Shown here: positions 1 through 10,578 of the stretch, in pieces
Numbering within the stretch: the stretch's first letter is position 1
Layout: the number at the start of each line of letters is the position of its first letter
Program-made: the position numbers and the translations under genes
NCBI GenBank assembly: GCA_004369045.1
Contig: ML213515.1
Coordinates: 374,401 to 438,400, forward strand
Source of the DNA: Heliocybe sulcata
Taxonomy: Eukaryota; Basidiomycota; Agaricomycetes; Gloeophyllales; Gloeophyllaceae
Length of the DNA: 64,000 bases
Direction of reading: 5' to 3'
Notes under the pieces: generated by a model
What the model was told of the DNA's origin: nothing
What the model saw: only the letters and a program-made list of their open reading frames with translations
Databases searched by the model: none

Positions 1-1088
1 GGAGGCCCGTCGTCGGAGGGGGACTCGGAACGAAGCAATCTTACTCCACTTCAGACCGACGGTGAACCAAAATCAGGCCAGCGTGTCTTCCCTGATGCAT
101 TGCAAGGCACAGGCAGGCCGTAAAATCCGCGTCGCAGGTCAGCTGCACCAGTGTGGGATGACGAGTACGCTCGTTTTCCATTGTCCCTGTAGCCAGCACC
201 GTAGTCGACCCTAAATATTGAGCAAGGGCATCGATGAATACTGATTCCGCTCGATGGGATTGCATTGCAGGCGGTACCAATTGACATTAATTTCGACCTG
301 AACGGCCACCTCATACCATCGTTCCCGCCCTCAGCGCTCTCGGCGCCAGCGTCGTTCACCAAGGGCATCGACAACAGTGTAATGCAATTCTAGTCGAGTC
401 GCAGAAATAAGAAGCGACTGAGGTAGCTAATGCGCGAGGAATGACGACATTGTAAGAATAGAACATTAACGAAGGTAAAACAGGCATACGATCAGCTTCC
501 TGGGAGTGCAATTGCCGATACGCCGCGGAATATTGACTGGGCACTCCTGCATTTGACGCATGGTGGGAACGCTGGGGAACATGTTCTGGAGAGCCAGCAT
601 GGCTGTCATTCATTAAGCAGTCGCATTGATGGAATGTACCGGTGCAATAATGGGGACTTTGCCATGGGTGAACTTGGCCATGGGTAGATCTTACGTACCG
701 CGCTCAAATGCGAGCCAGCCTGCCCTACAACGTATCACGTGCATGGTGGGCCACATTTGCCTGCCACATGTGCAACTTCCCCCTCAGTAAACGGATATAA
801 CGTTGATGCCCCTGCGTATGCGTACCCTTCGAAGTTGCTTCAATGCATTGAGCGAATACTGTCTTGAACAATTCCTTCCATTACAAACACGTGACCCGAT
901 ACGCTGATACTAACTGCTACCAGCGACAGGATTCGAAGCACGCATGCACGCTATCTGAACATGGCCTACGCTAATATATATGATATTACGCCTACAATAA
1001 ATAGGAAAACAAACTCAGCGTCCTGACGGGGGTCCAGCAACAAGGGGAACGAAACAAATGAGGGTCTAGTTACATGGTGCACTATCTG
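1..1088. other. No recognisable gene
   Basis: Several short open frames overlap on both strands, but none shows a recognisable domain, plausible exon chain or codon pattern. The stretch lies downstream of the minus-strand gene ending at 1089 and may contain its 3' UTR. I see no terminal repeats or tRNA. Confidence 0.6.
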
Positions 1089-2467
1089 CTATACCAGTCC
1101 CCTCCCTCCCATCCTTACTGTATCCCAAATAGCCCTGATAACCTCTGACCATAGCGACGTAAGAAGCCCCTGTCCTGCGGGTCTTGAGATAAGCCTCTTC
1201 CTCACCCGATCAGCAGTGCCTGCACCCCCGACTGCTTTCGGTGCCCGTCTCCGCCGCACACGGAATAACAGAGACAGGACAGGAAGCAGAAGGAAAAGCA
1301 GTATAGAGCCAGTTATGCGCGTGGAATGCAGCCGCACGTATTCCTTTACGAGATTCAGATATTCCACGGCTGTCCGTGGTCCTGCTGAAGACGGCAAAGA
1401 CGCAGGTCTACGCGAGGGCGAGGAAAGGAGTGAGAGCGGACGCGGTGTGCCGGGCGTCTGGCTCCTCGGTATTGATTCCGTTCTCCGGGGCAAGGGTGCG
1501 GTGTTGGGAGCCAACGGGGCAGCAATGGTAGAGGAGCGAAGGTGGGAGATGTTTGTGGGACGGGCGCGTCTGGCAGGAACGACAGTATGAGTAGAGGTGG
1601 TGGAAAGGGAGGAAGAAGAGGCTGCAGATGGCGTGGGTGAGGGTGATCGAGATGGAACTACGGGAATCGGTGAAGGAAGCGGGAGAGACTTGCGGGCTGC
1701 TTGTGTGCGCTGGTGTTGCAACGTGCGGAGCATTTGCTGAAATGGGGTGAGCAGTCGTAACGGATACAATAGCAGATTTCACTGACCTCTCGCCGCTCTC
1801 TGGGCAGCTCGCCTTCATAGCGCAGAAACTCCCGGGCATAGTCCCATTCCTTGAGGCGAGGGAGGGCATGCAGGCAATACAGCTCGAGCACGCGCTCATA
1901 GCCGTTCTCGCCTTCAGTCTTGGGTTGATCAACCTGCCCTCGCCGCGATAACCACTCCTCAATCATTCCACGGCCAATATCCGGGCATTCCAGCTTCAGA
2001 CTCGATAAGACAAGGGTTAGGAGGATCTGAGACGGCGTGAAAGCAGGATTAGGCTTCTGCGCGGGGATCGTAGGTGTGTAGAGGCGTAAGGAGCGAGTGT
2101 GCAGCGCCGCAACGAGTGAGTGCGGTGAGAGAATAAGGTTACTCCTGAGAGCGGGCGGGAGAGACTCGAGCTCTTCCGGGGGAGGCGGGGACGCGTAGAG
2201 CGTCGTTTCGAGCGTGATACGCAATAGATCCCATTTCCGCCGATGCGCGTCCAGCTCGTCAAACGGTCGGTAAGTGGGCGGGCTCAGCACATCGAAAGCA
2301 GTGGTTATTAGGTCGTGGGTAAGGGTAAAGTTGCGCTGAAGGAACGCCTTTGCGGCACGAGGGTAAAGGGAGCGGAGGGCAGCTGCTGGCGAGCCGCCGC
2401 GCAGAGGGATGGACGCTGGTGCCGTTGTCGTCGCCGTTGTTGTGAGGACGCTGGTGGTCGTAGACAT
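1089..2467 (-). CDS. C-terminally anchored helical protein, possibly PEX26/PEX15-like peroxin
   Basis: Two exons (2467-1787 and 1736-1089) flank a 50-nt intron with donor GTCAGT and acceptor TTTCAG, and give 442 residues in frame. The open frame extends to 2503, but the first ATG is at 2467 (MSTTTSV). Residues about 25-235 are helical and Leu/Arg-rich and contain a TPR-like stretch. Residues 240-355 form a Ser/Pro-rich linker. A single hydrophobic segment at about 367-388 (SILLFLLLPVLSLLF) is followed at once by VRRRRAPK, and about 54 residues end the protein. A cytosolic helical domain with a late membrane anchor and flanking positive charges is the layout of PEX26/PEX15, the peroxisomal anchors of the Pex1-Pex6 ATPase. 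That assignment is inference from architecture only, because sequence similarity is not obvious. Another organelle anchor protein is equally possible. Confidence 0.6.
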
Positions 2468-4234
2468 ACCGCGATGAGGATCTCGCGGCTTGAGCTTTGC
2501 CAAGGGTCAGTCAAAAGGTAATCATGAGCCACTGCGCCCGCACCGGCAAGCGGAGAGCCGGCATCGGCTCCGAGTCGCTGTGAAGCTTCGCGTAGTACTT
2601 AGCCCCGCAACCTCAGTTGTTCCTTCAAGTGCTTGAGAAAAGTGGGCAGCAGATTCTAACACATTCTTTCCGTACATCATGTGTAGATTTATGCACTGCG
2701 GCGCGAAAGAAGAGTAAGGGGAAGCCAGAAATCGGACAGCTGACCGCATCTAAATGAAGCAACAAAGCTACCAGAAATAATCGAGACTGCTCGGATCGGA
2801 AAGGGAGCAGCTAATACGGCAAGCGAAGCAGGTATGGTCTCGCAATTTATGTTGTCATACTCACCAATGCATGAGGTAGTTGAAACATAAGACTGCGAGG
2901 TCTAGAATAATCTGTGGTGCAATATTAATGTCGCCTGTCGAGCTAGATTGCTGCGAAATACTAGAGAATACGCTCGCGCAACAGTTCGTGCTTATCGATA
3001 TATGTGTCATGCCCTCCGCAGAAGTTTCTCCTATGCATCCGCGAACTCTCAGAAATACGCCAATTCCGCTGCGTTGTTGGCTTGCGGGCGGTACACTGTA
3101 CCGCCACTGTGATGCCATCACGCTTCGACGACGATCGTGACGCCACGCGTACGCGACGCAAGCGTCGAGATCCATCTCTAATATTACGCCCTTACTGCTA
3201 CCTATTCAATACAGGAGCATGACAGTTATTCCTTTTCATCTCCGGAATTCCAAGTGGTCGGCCGCCGACGTACCAAAAGTGCCGCTCATTTCGGCGTCGC
3301 TCATAGTTGTCCGTCTCTCCAGGTTTGCCACCTCCGCTGCTACGCCTTGGCCAAATAAACCGTAGATTTTTTTTATCTACTTAAGGCAATAAACTTCCGG
3401 ACAAGACTCGCAAGCTCGTATAGTCGTGTCTTAGCCTTTAGGTCTGACATCCCTGTTTCAATGCGACAGCCGCCTACCACCCGTCTTGGCAATGGGAGAC
3501 TCCGACTGGGTATTATACCAAGGGAGAGAGCACCTTCCAACGACGTAAGGACCCTTCTATTGCTTACTACTTTTGCCCGACCTGATCGGACCAAACAGAA
3601 CCGACACGCGTTTCACTGAGTCCCGCCGCCGATTACGGCCTCGTTATCTTCACGACGAACACTTTCTACGGAATATGCATTGCCTTGCATCATCGGTCAA
3701 GTATGCTTCTGAATTGGGAGATTTTTCGGTGATTCTCTGCGCGGTTTCCTTCCATTGCCTTCCACTCGGACAAGCATAATGGTTATGGGTATTCTCCACG
3801 GTGAGTGATTGCCAACTAAACTCTACAATCCTTACGTCGCAGGTTGTCCGCTGTAACCGTCCTTACTACAACGATATTAGTATGGGATACGCGAGTGCGA
3901 CTCAAATCGGTCTCGTTAGTATACTTCCTCGCGGCTTTGCGAAACGCAATCCAGAACTATCTATGACATGTCGCTAAAGAGCAGCACCGGTATCACTGGA
4001 TTGAAACTATCTTGCTTTTCATTGCTAGTCGACTGTCGTGACGTCTGTCTTCCTACGTTGTTCGACCTTGCAGTCGGAACCCGGAGTTCCTCACATAAAC
4101 CTCCTTTATTCCAGGACGCTCCTATAAACGTTCGATTATGTTACATCAAAAGGTACGGAGAGGTAAACTACAAGAATCAGCCTAAAGAGGGGAAGACCCA
4201 TACTATTTACTTCGCGGTCATCCAAGCCTGAATC
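2468..4234. other. Intergenic, nothing recognised
   Basis: About 1.8 kb between two minus-strand genes. Only short frames are present, none with a start, splice signals and conserved motif together. It should include the promoter of the gene starting at 2467 and the 3' UTR of the P47-like gene. Confidence 0.55.
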
Positions 4235-5865
4235 CTACGTCGATACGTCGCCCACGAGTACCACGTCGTGCGGCGTGTTGATGCCCGTATTCGTGTCGAT
4301 GTTTATAACGCTCTTGCCTGGTGCGAAGATGTTCGTCGTCGCAAAGAAATCAAGGCGCAGCGTGCCCTGGAAAGCTGGGTACGCGAAGCTCTCGATCGCG
4401 CCCTTTATGATCCCCGGGTAATCGCCGGAGAAGGAATCGAAGAACCCAGGCTGTTTAGCGTAATCATTCGGCTGCCACGCGCTTTGGGGCACGTCGATGA
4501 CCGCGCTGATTTGGCTCTGGTCTGTGGAAAGCAAGTTCCCGGAGGACGAGATGCTGAGGGAGTACTCGACGAAGCCGTGCTCCGTCATATCGTCGTGCCA
4601 TTGGTCCTCGTAGTCATGCTCCCACCTGATCTCCTTCTCGTTGGGGAAGGACATCGACCAGCTCGCCTGCGAGCCGTTGATCTCCATCGTAAGAGGGCAA
4701 TCGTCAAATGTGACGCTGCCGTAATAGAGCCGCCAGGGACTGTCTGACTGAGAGACGTCATGGCCCTTCAGGGAGTCGACGACATAGTCTTTATTCAGAT
4801 ACATCTGAACCTGGAAACCTGGGGTAGAAGTGATGTTCGATACAGAGGTAAACGCAGGGGAGCCATCGGAGTCGACAATGGACTGCAGCTCCGTCTGCAA
4901 GAATTTCTCGTAGAACAGGTTGTGGCGGATGATGATGGAGGACGAGTGGCCCTGAACGATGGGATAGGTTTCCACCAGCTGATCGTACCCAGATTTAAGT
5001 TTGAAGACAGGGTGGGGGTTACCGTCCTGGTAACCGCCCTTAGTCCTCATGTAGACGCTGAGGCAACTGGGTCCAGATTGGGAGTCGGGTTGAGTGAAGA
5101 CATTGAATATCATGTTCACTGGCGTGAGTGCGACGGTACCGCTAACCTCCGCAGGAGTAATCTCCGCGAGGGCATAGTTGACGGCATCCAGACTCGACAG
5201 ATATTCCGAGACCTGATCCTTGGCTCCCTTGTCCTTGAAGTCAGTATCCGGCTCAGGGCCTGCGCCATCCCATTCGATTTTGCAGACAGCATCATCCCAG
5301 CCTTTGACCGCAAATTTGAAGACGATGTGCAACTTGGCATCGGGATCGTTGTCGAAGCCGATGACGACTCCTTTATCCTAAAGAAATGTGAACGATGATA
5401 TCAGTACAATGTCAAGTCGGCGTCTACGGCGGTGCAACGTACAGCATCTTTCGTGATACTTCCAGCTTCTGCTTTGACAGCCAGCAAGGGTGTCGTCAGA
5501 TGGACATTGTATCCTGCGGGAATATCGTCTCCCGGTTTCGTCTTGTCGCCCTTGCGCTTCACACTCGACCCGCTGATGGACATAAGCAGCGTCGCACTAC
5601 CCGTCTGCGTGAAGTGCAGCGTAGGCGGCGTTAGCGTGACCGTCCAGTCGACGTAGTACGTGTCGGAATCGTCAAAACCTTGGACCGTGGTCGTAAAGTA
5701 GAAGCTCTTTGAGAACTTGGGATCGTTCCGCCATAGCGACTTCAGAAGCGTGTCGAGCTTGTCGAGGGAGTAGCTGACGACGACGTCCCACCCGTCCGTA
5801 GAGTCGTAGCCGTTCATGCCGTTGACGAGCTCATCAAGCGTTGGATAACTGGATAGCCCAACCAT
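4235..5865 (-). CDS. P47/OrfX-like (TULIP-type) protein
   Basis: Two exons (5865-5443 and 5377-4235) are joined across a 65-nt intron with donor GTACGT and acceptor TTTAG, in phase 0. They give 521 residues and the gene looks whole. Near the N-terminus is TDGWDVVVSYSLDKLDTLL (residues about 23-41). This matches the GWD.V...S...L...L opening typical of Clostridium P47 and OrfX proteins, which fold as TULIP lipid-binding-like modules. The body is beta-rich, with repeated WTVTLTPPTLHF-type strands, no signal peptide and no membrane segment. The C-terminus (about 483-521) holds FFATTNIFAPGK followed by a THPHD-like INTPHDVVLVGD end. In bacteria P47/OrfX genes sit in loci with neurotoxin-like or insecticidal proteins; the role in a fungus is unknown. 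The neighbours at 6280 and 17051 suggest a small functional group. The family call is by motif memory, not alignment. Confidence 0.6.
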
Positions 5866-6279
5866 GACGTGATCGTTTGAGTATGATGGAAGTGAGGAGT
5901 GAGGACGTGCGCTGTCGATCTAGTGGATTGCTGAAGTGAGTACCACCACCGTCGTTCTTATCCTCTGTGAGATGCATGGCATGAGAGACAGAGAAAGACC
6001 TCGGTGTTGACAGAGTACCGATGCGGCGAGCAGACACTGGTGCATTCACCGTTCTCGAACATGCGGTATACCGTCGGCACTGTCATCCTCCGCGACGTTA
6101 TCACTCATCGATTAGAACAATGTGGCATAGAATCACAGCGATTCATACTTTCATCAGCAACCTTATTGATCAGATGAGACCAGGGTACGTAACTTGCATT
6201 GCCCCGGATCCGAAAATATTAAGTCCTCGTGGCAGACGCCGTATGTAGTAGACTAGAGAATGTCACCGAGTAGAAGACA
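5866..6279. promoter_or_regulatory. Divergent intergenic promoter region
   Basis: 414 bp separate the start codons of the P47-like gene (minus) and the coiled-coil gene (plus). This is short enough for shared regulatory DNA. I see no canonical TATA box at the expected distance for either gene, so the bidirectional role is inferred from geometry. Confidence 0.4.
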
Positions 6280-7881
6280 ATGCTTCTAGTGGTCTTCGCG
6301 AAGTCCTGGGTGACAATGGTGAGAGTATCATTTGATGTCTGGTCGGAGGGAATGAATCTGCGTTCCTTGGCTAGCGATCAGCTGAAGAGACTGCGCACCA
6401 ACTGTCAGTATTATTCTTCATTCGCAGACACTGCGCTCGACTCACTCCAGACAGGTACTGTGGAGAACGCCATGTCGTCCAAAACGGCCACTCAGTACAT
6501 ATCCGACCTCCTCAAGTCCAAGCCGATCCTCATGGACACAATCGACGCCATCTGCAGCACAGATGACGCTGACATCGACCGCATTCTTAACAAGAGCGGG
6601 TACAACCTCGATTACGACAGCTTAAGCGATGCTGTTTCTGCGAAGCAGTCGGGATCCGGATTCGACCTGCGCATGTGCGGCGGGCTCTACGAGTTTACGG
6701 AGCCGGAGGATATGAAGCCTCATCGCTTGATGGTCAATCCGGCCAATGGGAAGATCTATATCGACGACGGACCTATGAACAATAAGACAGACCAGGACGG
6801 CCAAGTTTCCTGGAGCTACCAGGGATTCACATATGTCGTCACCTTCGACATCGGCTACGACCCGGACTCAGGATCCCCTAGACCTCACACATTCTCAGGT
6901 ACCCGTGCAAAAGGAGGTAAAGAGGAGGCTGTGGCTGGACGCCAGATTGTCCCGTCGCCGGATGAATTTATCCTTAACCATCGGATAGCCATCACGATAG
7001 GCTTCGTTTGCACTGTCTCGGGAGTCACGATTACTACGATCGTGTCTTGCCTCTGGAACAAGCTCAAAGGCAGGCTACCTTGGCGTAGGGACGAGGTGAT
7101 GAGAGGCAGAGAATGGGCCGTCCGCTACTTGCGTAATCAAAGGGACACATTCATTCCTAGCGATGTCCGCTACGATACCATGCAGCGCGACGTCGAGCGG
7201 GCTATCGATCGGGCAGCAAACGACTATCTTGTCCAAAATAATATTGATCCATCCCACGTCACGGACGAGCAACTGAAAGAGATCCGCGGGAGTGCCTCGG
7301 TAGACGGGACGAATGAGCTGGAGAAGCTGGTGGATGGAACAACCGAGGCGGAGTGCAAGGACAAGTTTGGCAAGTATGCGCAGTACGCGCACGACGAGGA
7401 CGCAGTACAGTTAATCTGGAAGGACAGCTCGAGACGCAGTTACAGGGATCGCGTCAAAGGGTTGGACCGCAAGGCAGCCTATCTACAGGCTCGGGTAGAT
7501 TTCACGATCAAGACGGCAGCAGAACAGAAGGCAAGGGAGAACGGCGATCGGTACAGGAATGCTGCCGAAACTCAGAAGCAGGAAGCTGCCGGATACCGGA
7601 GACAAGAGGAGTCAAAGAAGGCGGAGAGAGAGACGGTTGAACAGGACCTCAGGGACAAGGGACGAACGGAAGCGGAGATACAGGCTGATCCAGACGTACA
7701 GCGGTTATCGCATGAGATATCGAAGCTTGAGGAGGATGCGAGGGAGAAGGATAAGAGTGCCGAAGCTTCGACGAAGAACGCTGAGGGCAGTGATGCGGAC
7801 GCCACGCAAGCCGAGGGAGAAGCGAACGAAGCCAAGGACGAGGCCGATAGACACGCAGGAGAGGTTTTCGGCGAGAAATAG
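6280..7881 (+). CDS. Single-pass membrane, coiled-coil protein of unknown function
   Basis: One uninterrupted frame encodes up to 533 residues. The start is uncertain: ATGs at 6280, 6316 and 6352 are all in frame. The last (MNLRSLASDQLKRLR) begins the part that looks conserved and helical. Residues about 130-215 form a beta-rich segment ending in QGFTYVVTFDIGYDP. A hydrophobic stretch at about 236-257 (ITIGFVCTVSGVTITTIVS) can span a membrane and is followed by basic residues (KGRLPWRRDE). From about 390 to the end the chain is a charged Glu/Lys/Ala-rich coiled coil. I do not recognise the family. It is divergently transcribed from the P47-like gene 414 bp away, so the two may be co-regulated. 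Codon use and GC look like those of the surrounding host genes. Confidence 0.65.
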   Translation: MLLVVFAKSWVTMVRVSFDVWSEGMNLRSLASDQLKRLRTNCQYYSSFADTALDSLQTGTVENAMSSKTATQYISDLLKSKPILMDTIDAICSTDDADIDRILNKSGYNLDYDSLSDAVSAKQSGSGFDLRMCGGLYEFTEPEDMKPHRLMVNPANGKIYIDDGPMNNKTDQDGQVSWSYQGFTYVVTFDIGYDPDSGSPRPHTFSGTRAKGGKEEAVAGRQIVPSPDEFILNHRIAITIGFVCTVSGVTITTIVSCLWNKLKGRLPWRRDEVMRGREWAVRYLRNQRDTFIPSDVRYDTMQRDVERAIDRAANDYLVQNNIDPSHVTDEQLKEIRGSASVDGTNELEKLVDGTTEAECKDKFGKYAQYAHDEDAVQLIWKDSSRRSYRDRVKGLDRKAAYLQARVDFTIKTAAEQKARENGDRYRNAAETQKQEAAGYRRQEESKKAERETVEQDLRDKGRTEAEIQADPDVQRLSHEISKLEEDAREKDKSAEASTKNAEGSDADATQAEGEANEAKDEADRHAGEVFGEK

Positions 7882-8070
7882 AACGGCAAGCAGCATGGAA
7901 TAGGGTTGCTTAGGGAGGAAGGTGTTTAACCTGTACTGTATCAGATGCGGGGGTCCACAAATCTTGTCCTCATCGAATTCAAACATTGCGGTGAACGTCG
8001 GATGATGGTCATCATTATTCCGCGGTTATTGCTAGCCTCATGGTCGTAAAAGATCTGCCTAGTTGGCTTA

Positions 8071-8095
8071 CTGTGGCGGGCCGCGTACTCGGACA
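8071..8095 (+). repeat. Left terminal inverted repeat of the Plavaka element
   Basis: Begins CTGTGGCGGGCCGCGTACTC and pairs with 15876-15900 with two mismatches over 25 bp. A TA dinucleotide lies immediately outside. Confidence 0.8.
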
Positions 8096-8161
8096 CCCTA
8101 CGGTATTTACTCGCTCCTGTGCGCGCACATCGTCCTTTCCACACCAAATATTTACAGAAAT

Positions 8162-8251
8162 NNNNNNNNNNNNNNNNNNNNNNNNNNNNNNNNNNNNNNN
8201 NNNNNNNNNNNNNNNNNNNNNNNNNNNNNNNNNNNNNNNNNNNNNNNNNNN
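8162..8251. other. Assembly gap (90 N)
   Basis: A run of 90 undetermined bases lies just inside the left end of the transposon. Its round size suggests a scaffold or read-gap placeholder, so the true length between the left terminal repeat and the rest of the element is not known. Confidence 0.95.
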
Positions 8252-8815
8252 TGAGGACCATGTACTCGGACAGTCCTAGCCGCGACAGATTATGCTCGGT
8301 ATATTGGCAAAAAAACTTGGTATATAGATCGCCCTAGACTGTTGTATCAATACTATACACAGAAAACCCCAGTGAACACGGTGAATCAGTTGAATCAGGG
8401 TGACCGTAGGGAGGCCTATACCATCAGCAAATTCGGCTGACTATGGCCATCCGGTGGCAAACGATTACCAACGTTGTAATATGTGAAATCTTTCTAAGTC
8501 TTGGGGCTAATTGGCAATCGATTACATGCTGCTGATACACATGACCAGAGTGCGAGAAGATATACAACATCAGTAAGACTGACAGCGATGGTCATCTCGA
8601 CGAGTTGGCCAGTGGCTGCCATCTGCAGACCTGTTCCAGTATTCTGATCATAGCACTCCTGGTTTGCAGGTTACTCGGATGGGGATTATATATCAGTCTC
8701 ATGTATTAACCAGTAGCAATATATACAGTCCAAACTCTGTCAATTGGCAGACCCTGGAGGAAAGGACAGAAGACCACCTGACCGAAGGAGAATATTAATT
8801 CATAGGCATCGTAGT

Positions 8816-10391
8816 TCAAGCGACCGTCGCGGTATTTGAAGAATCAGACAAAGGGGCACTCGCGCTCGCTCCCTCAGCAGCACCAGCCTTCGCAGCCTCT
8901 TCCCGTTCTCGGACCTGCGCAATCATCTTCGCCGCCATGCTATTTGCGGATGGAGAAGAGTTTTCATCGTCATCATATTCCTCGGTATAAACCTCTGGAA
9001 ATATGCGCCTGGTACAAGCCACATCAATACCAATACCATGCTTACACAAGCACGACTCACTCGTTCCACCAAGCAAAGAGCTCCTCGCGATCGTTGCGCG
9101 GCATCTGACGTTCGACATAGTGGACAATTTCCTGATAGAATGCGCGGTAGGCCCAGCCACTACTCCTCTCACCGCCAGCCCCGAAGATTGCCTGAGACGA
9201 CAAGACAAAATGTACCTAGTAGATTTGAGAGGTATTTATTAGTGCACATTCTTCGATCACGATCAGCTAGCAGACGTACCATCATCACGCAGTATGCTAT
9301 GGCACCCGCAGTCATCTCAGTCATGCCATGCTTCGCGGCAATACTCTTCCTGGTACCACGTGAAGCCCCATCTTGAGAGTTTGCGACAGTGGGGCCCCGG
9401 AAGGTGCGAAGTGCAGCCTTGAGAAATATTAGACCGAATACCATTGACTAGGAGGCTATTCACCTTGACAATCAGCTCATGCTTGAGGAAACCGACATGG
9501 AAGTCGTCCGGGTCTGGCTTCTCATCCCGCCACAACAAATTGGGCCAGTTTCGCGACCCAATATCAAACTTTTTGTCCTTCCTTTGGAGCGCCTGACGGA
9601 TACTATATCGAGGGAGTGAGGAATGTAATCGTATGTATGGTGAGACTTACTCGGGCTTGTCCCAATCATAAGTTGTGGGACAGAGTAAGCGGCCGCAGGT
9701 GTCATGACGGAAGCCGCGCATATCTTTTTTGAGAGGGAGCTCTGGTTCGAAATTGTACCACTTGCAGATGTCCTTTTTAATGTTCGAGACGTCGTCACCA
9801 CGGGCAGTCTTTCTCCCAGCCTCGAGCTGACAGTGTCAGTTTGGTGAGTGTAAGATGCACTAAAATCATACCAGGGTTGCAACGGGGCGAGAGCCACCTG
9901 GACCGCGGGCACGTAGCTCATCCTGGAGCCAAGGGATCATTGTTGTCATCTTGCCATAGATCTCGTGGTGACGGACTTGTCTGGTGATAGTAATAGTAGC
10001 AAGGGGAGAATAGAAAGTAGATGAAGAGTGATCACCTTGTAGAATAATGCGAGGGACTCAAAGCCGTGTCGCGGGCGAAGCCATCATCGATAATGGACTG
10101 TATGTCGCGGAACGCATCAATTGTACGGGTAAAGATGGTACCCTTGCTGATTAGCCTCTTCTCAATCTCCTGACGGTCAAACCTATCTGAAGGTCAAGTT
10201 AAGCCACATTATGCAAAGAAATGAACTGACGCCGAAGCCCTGGCTCGACTGGTCTCAAAAATTTCATCGTCTGCCATGGCAGTGCTGGATGACACAGCAG
10301 GAGAGGCCTCTGATTCTGTTGATGTCTGGGAAGGGGCTTCGTCGTGGTTGATTGAGGTAGACCCAGGCCGGGGGGTTGGTGGTGTGGGCAT
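8816..10391 (-). CDS. DUF6698-like protein carried by the Plavaka element
   Basis: A multi-exon gene starting at ATG 10391 (MPTPPTPRPGS). It continues through GFARDTALSPSHYS and HHEIYGKMTTMIPWLQDEL (about 10,150-9,880). Next come the stretch GRLLCPTTYDWDKP (about 9,700) and KKFDIGSRNWPNLLWRDE (about 9,560). After these are RGPTVANS and AAKHGMTEMTAGAIAY (about 9,390-9,290), and finally AFYQEIVHYVERQMP with AWWNERIFPEVY across the last intron. The 'H(Y/E)..y.kis.liPWL', 'GPs.a....HGmt.vT...iAY' and 'ff..iv.......WWN.r.FP' signatures are those of the agaricomycete DUF6698 family, a large group of unknown function. The C-terminus is acidic, then Ala/Ser-rich. The stop codon is at 8816-8818. It lies inside the transposon's inverted repeats, 188 bp after the transposase stop, on the same strand. 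I did not verify every intron boundary. Confidence 0.7.
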
Positions 10392-10578
10392 GCTCGCAAA
10401 GCAAGGACGGGGTAGGGTACCTTCGAAGTAAGCTAGCAGTTTTATGATCAGTTTAAGCTCCGCCGGCAATGTCTCAAGGCACATACTGGAGCGGCGTTGC
10501 GAGGAGACGATAGTAGGACGTAATGGAGAAGGCGCCCATCTACCAGCCTAGCGAAAGGCTCCAAGCTGATCTCGATTT

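Noticed and set aside
1216-1590. Plus-strand 124-aa frame inside the tail-anchored protein gene
   Set aside because: It is antisense to the Ser/Pro-rich second exon, and its composition (Arg/Gly/Glu-rich) is what the complement of that exon would give.
4268-5398. Two plus-strand frames of 159 and 212 aa opposite the P47-like gene
   Set aside because: Shadow frames. The minus strand has the intron, the start and the family motifs.
7572-7889. Minus-strand Ser/Ala/Leu-rich frame over the coiled-coil end
   Set aside because: Complement of a Glu/Lys/Ala coiled coil; no independent support.
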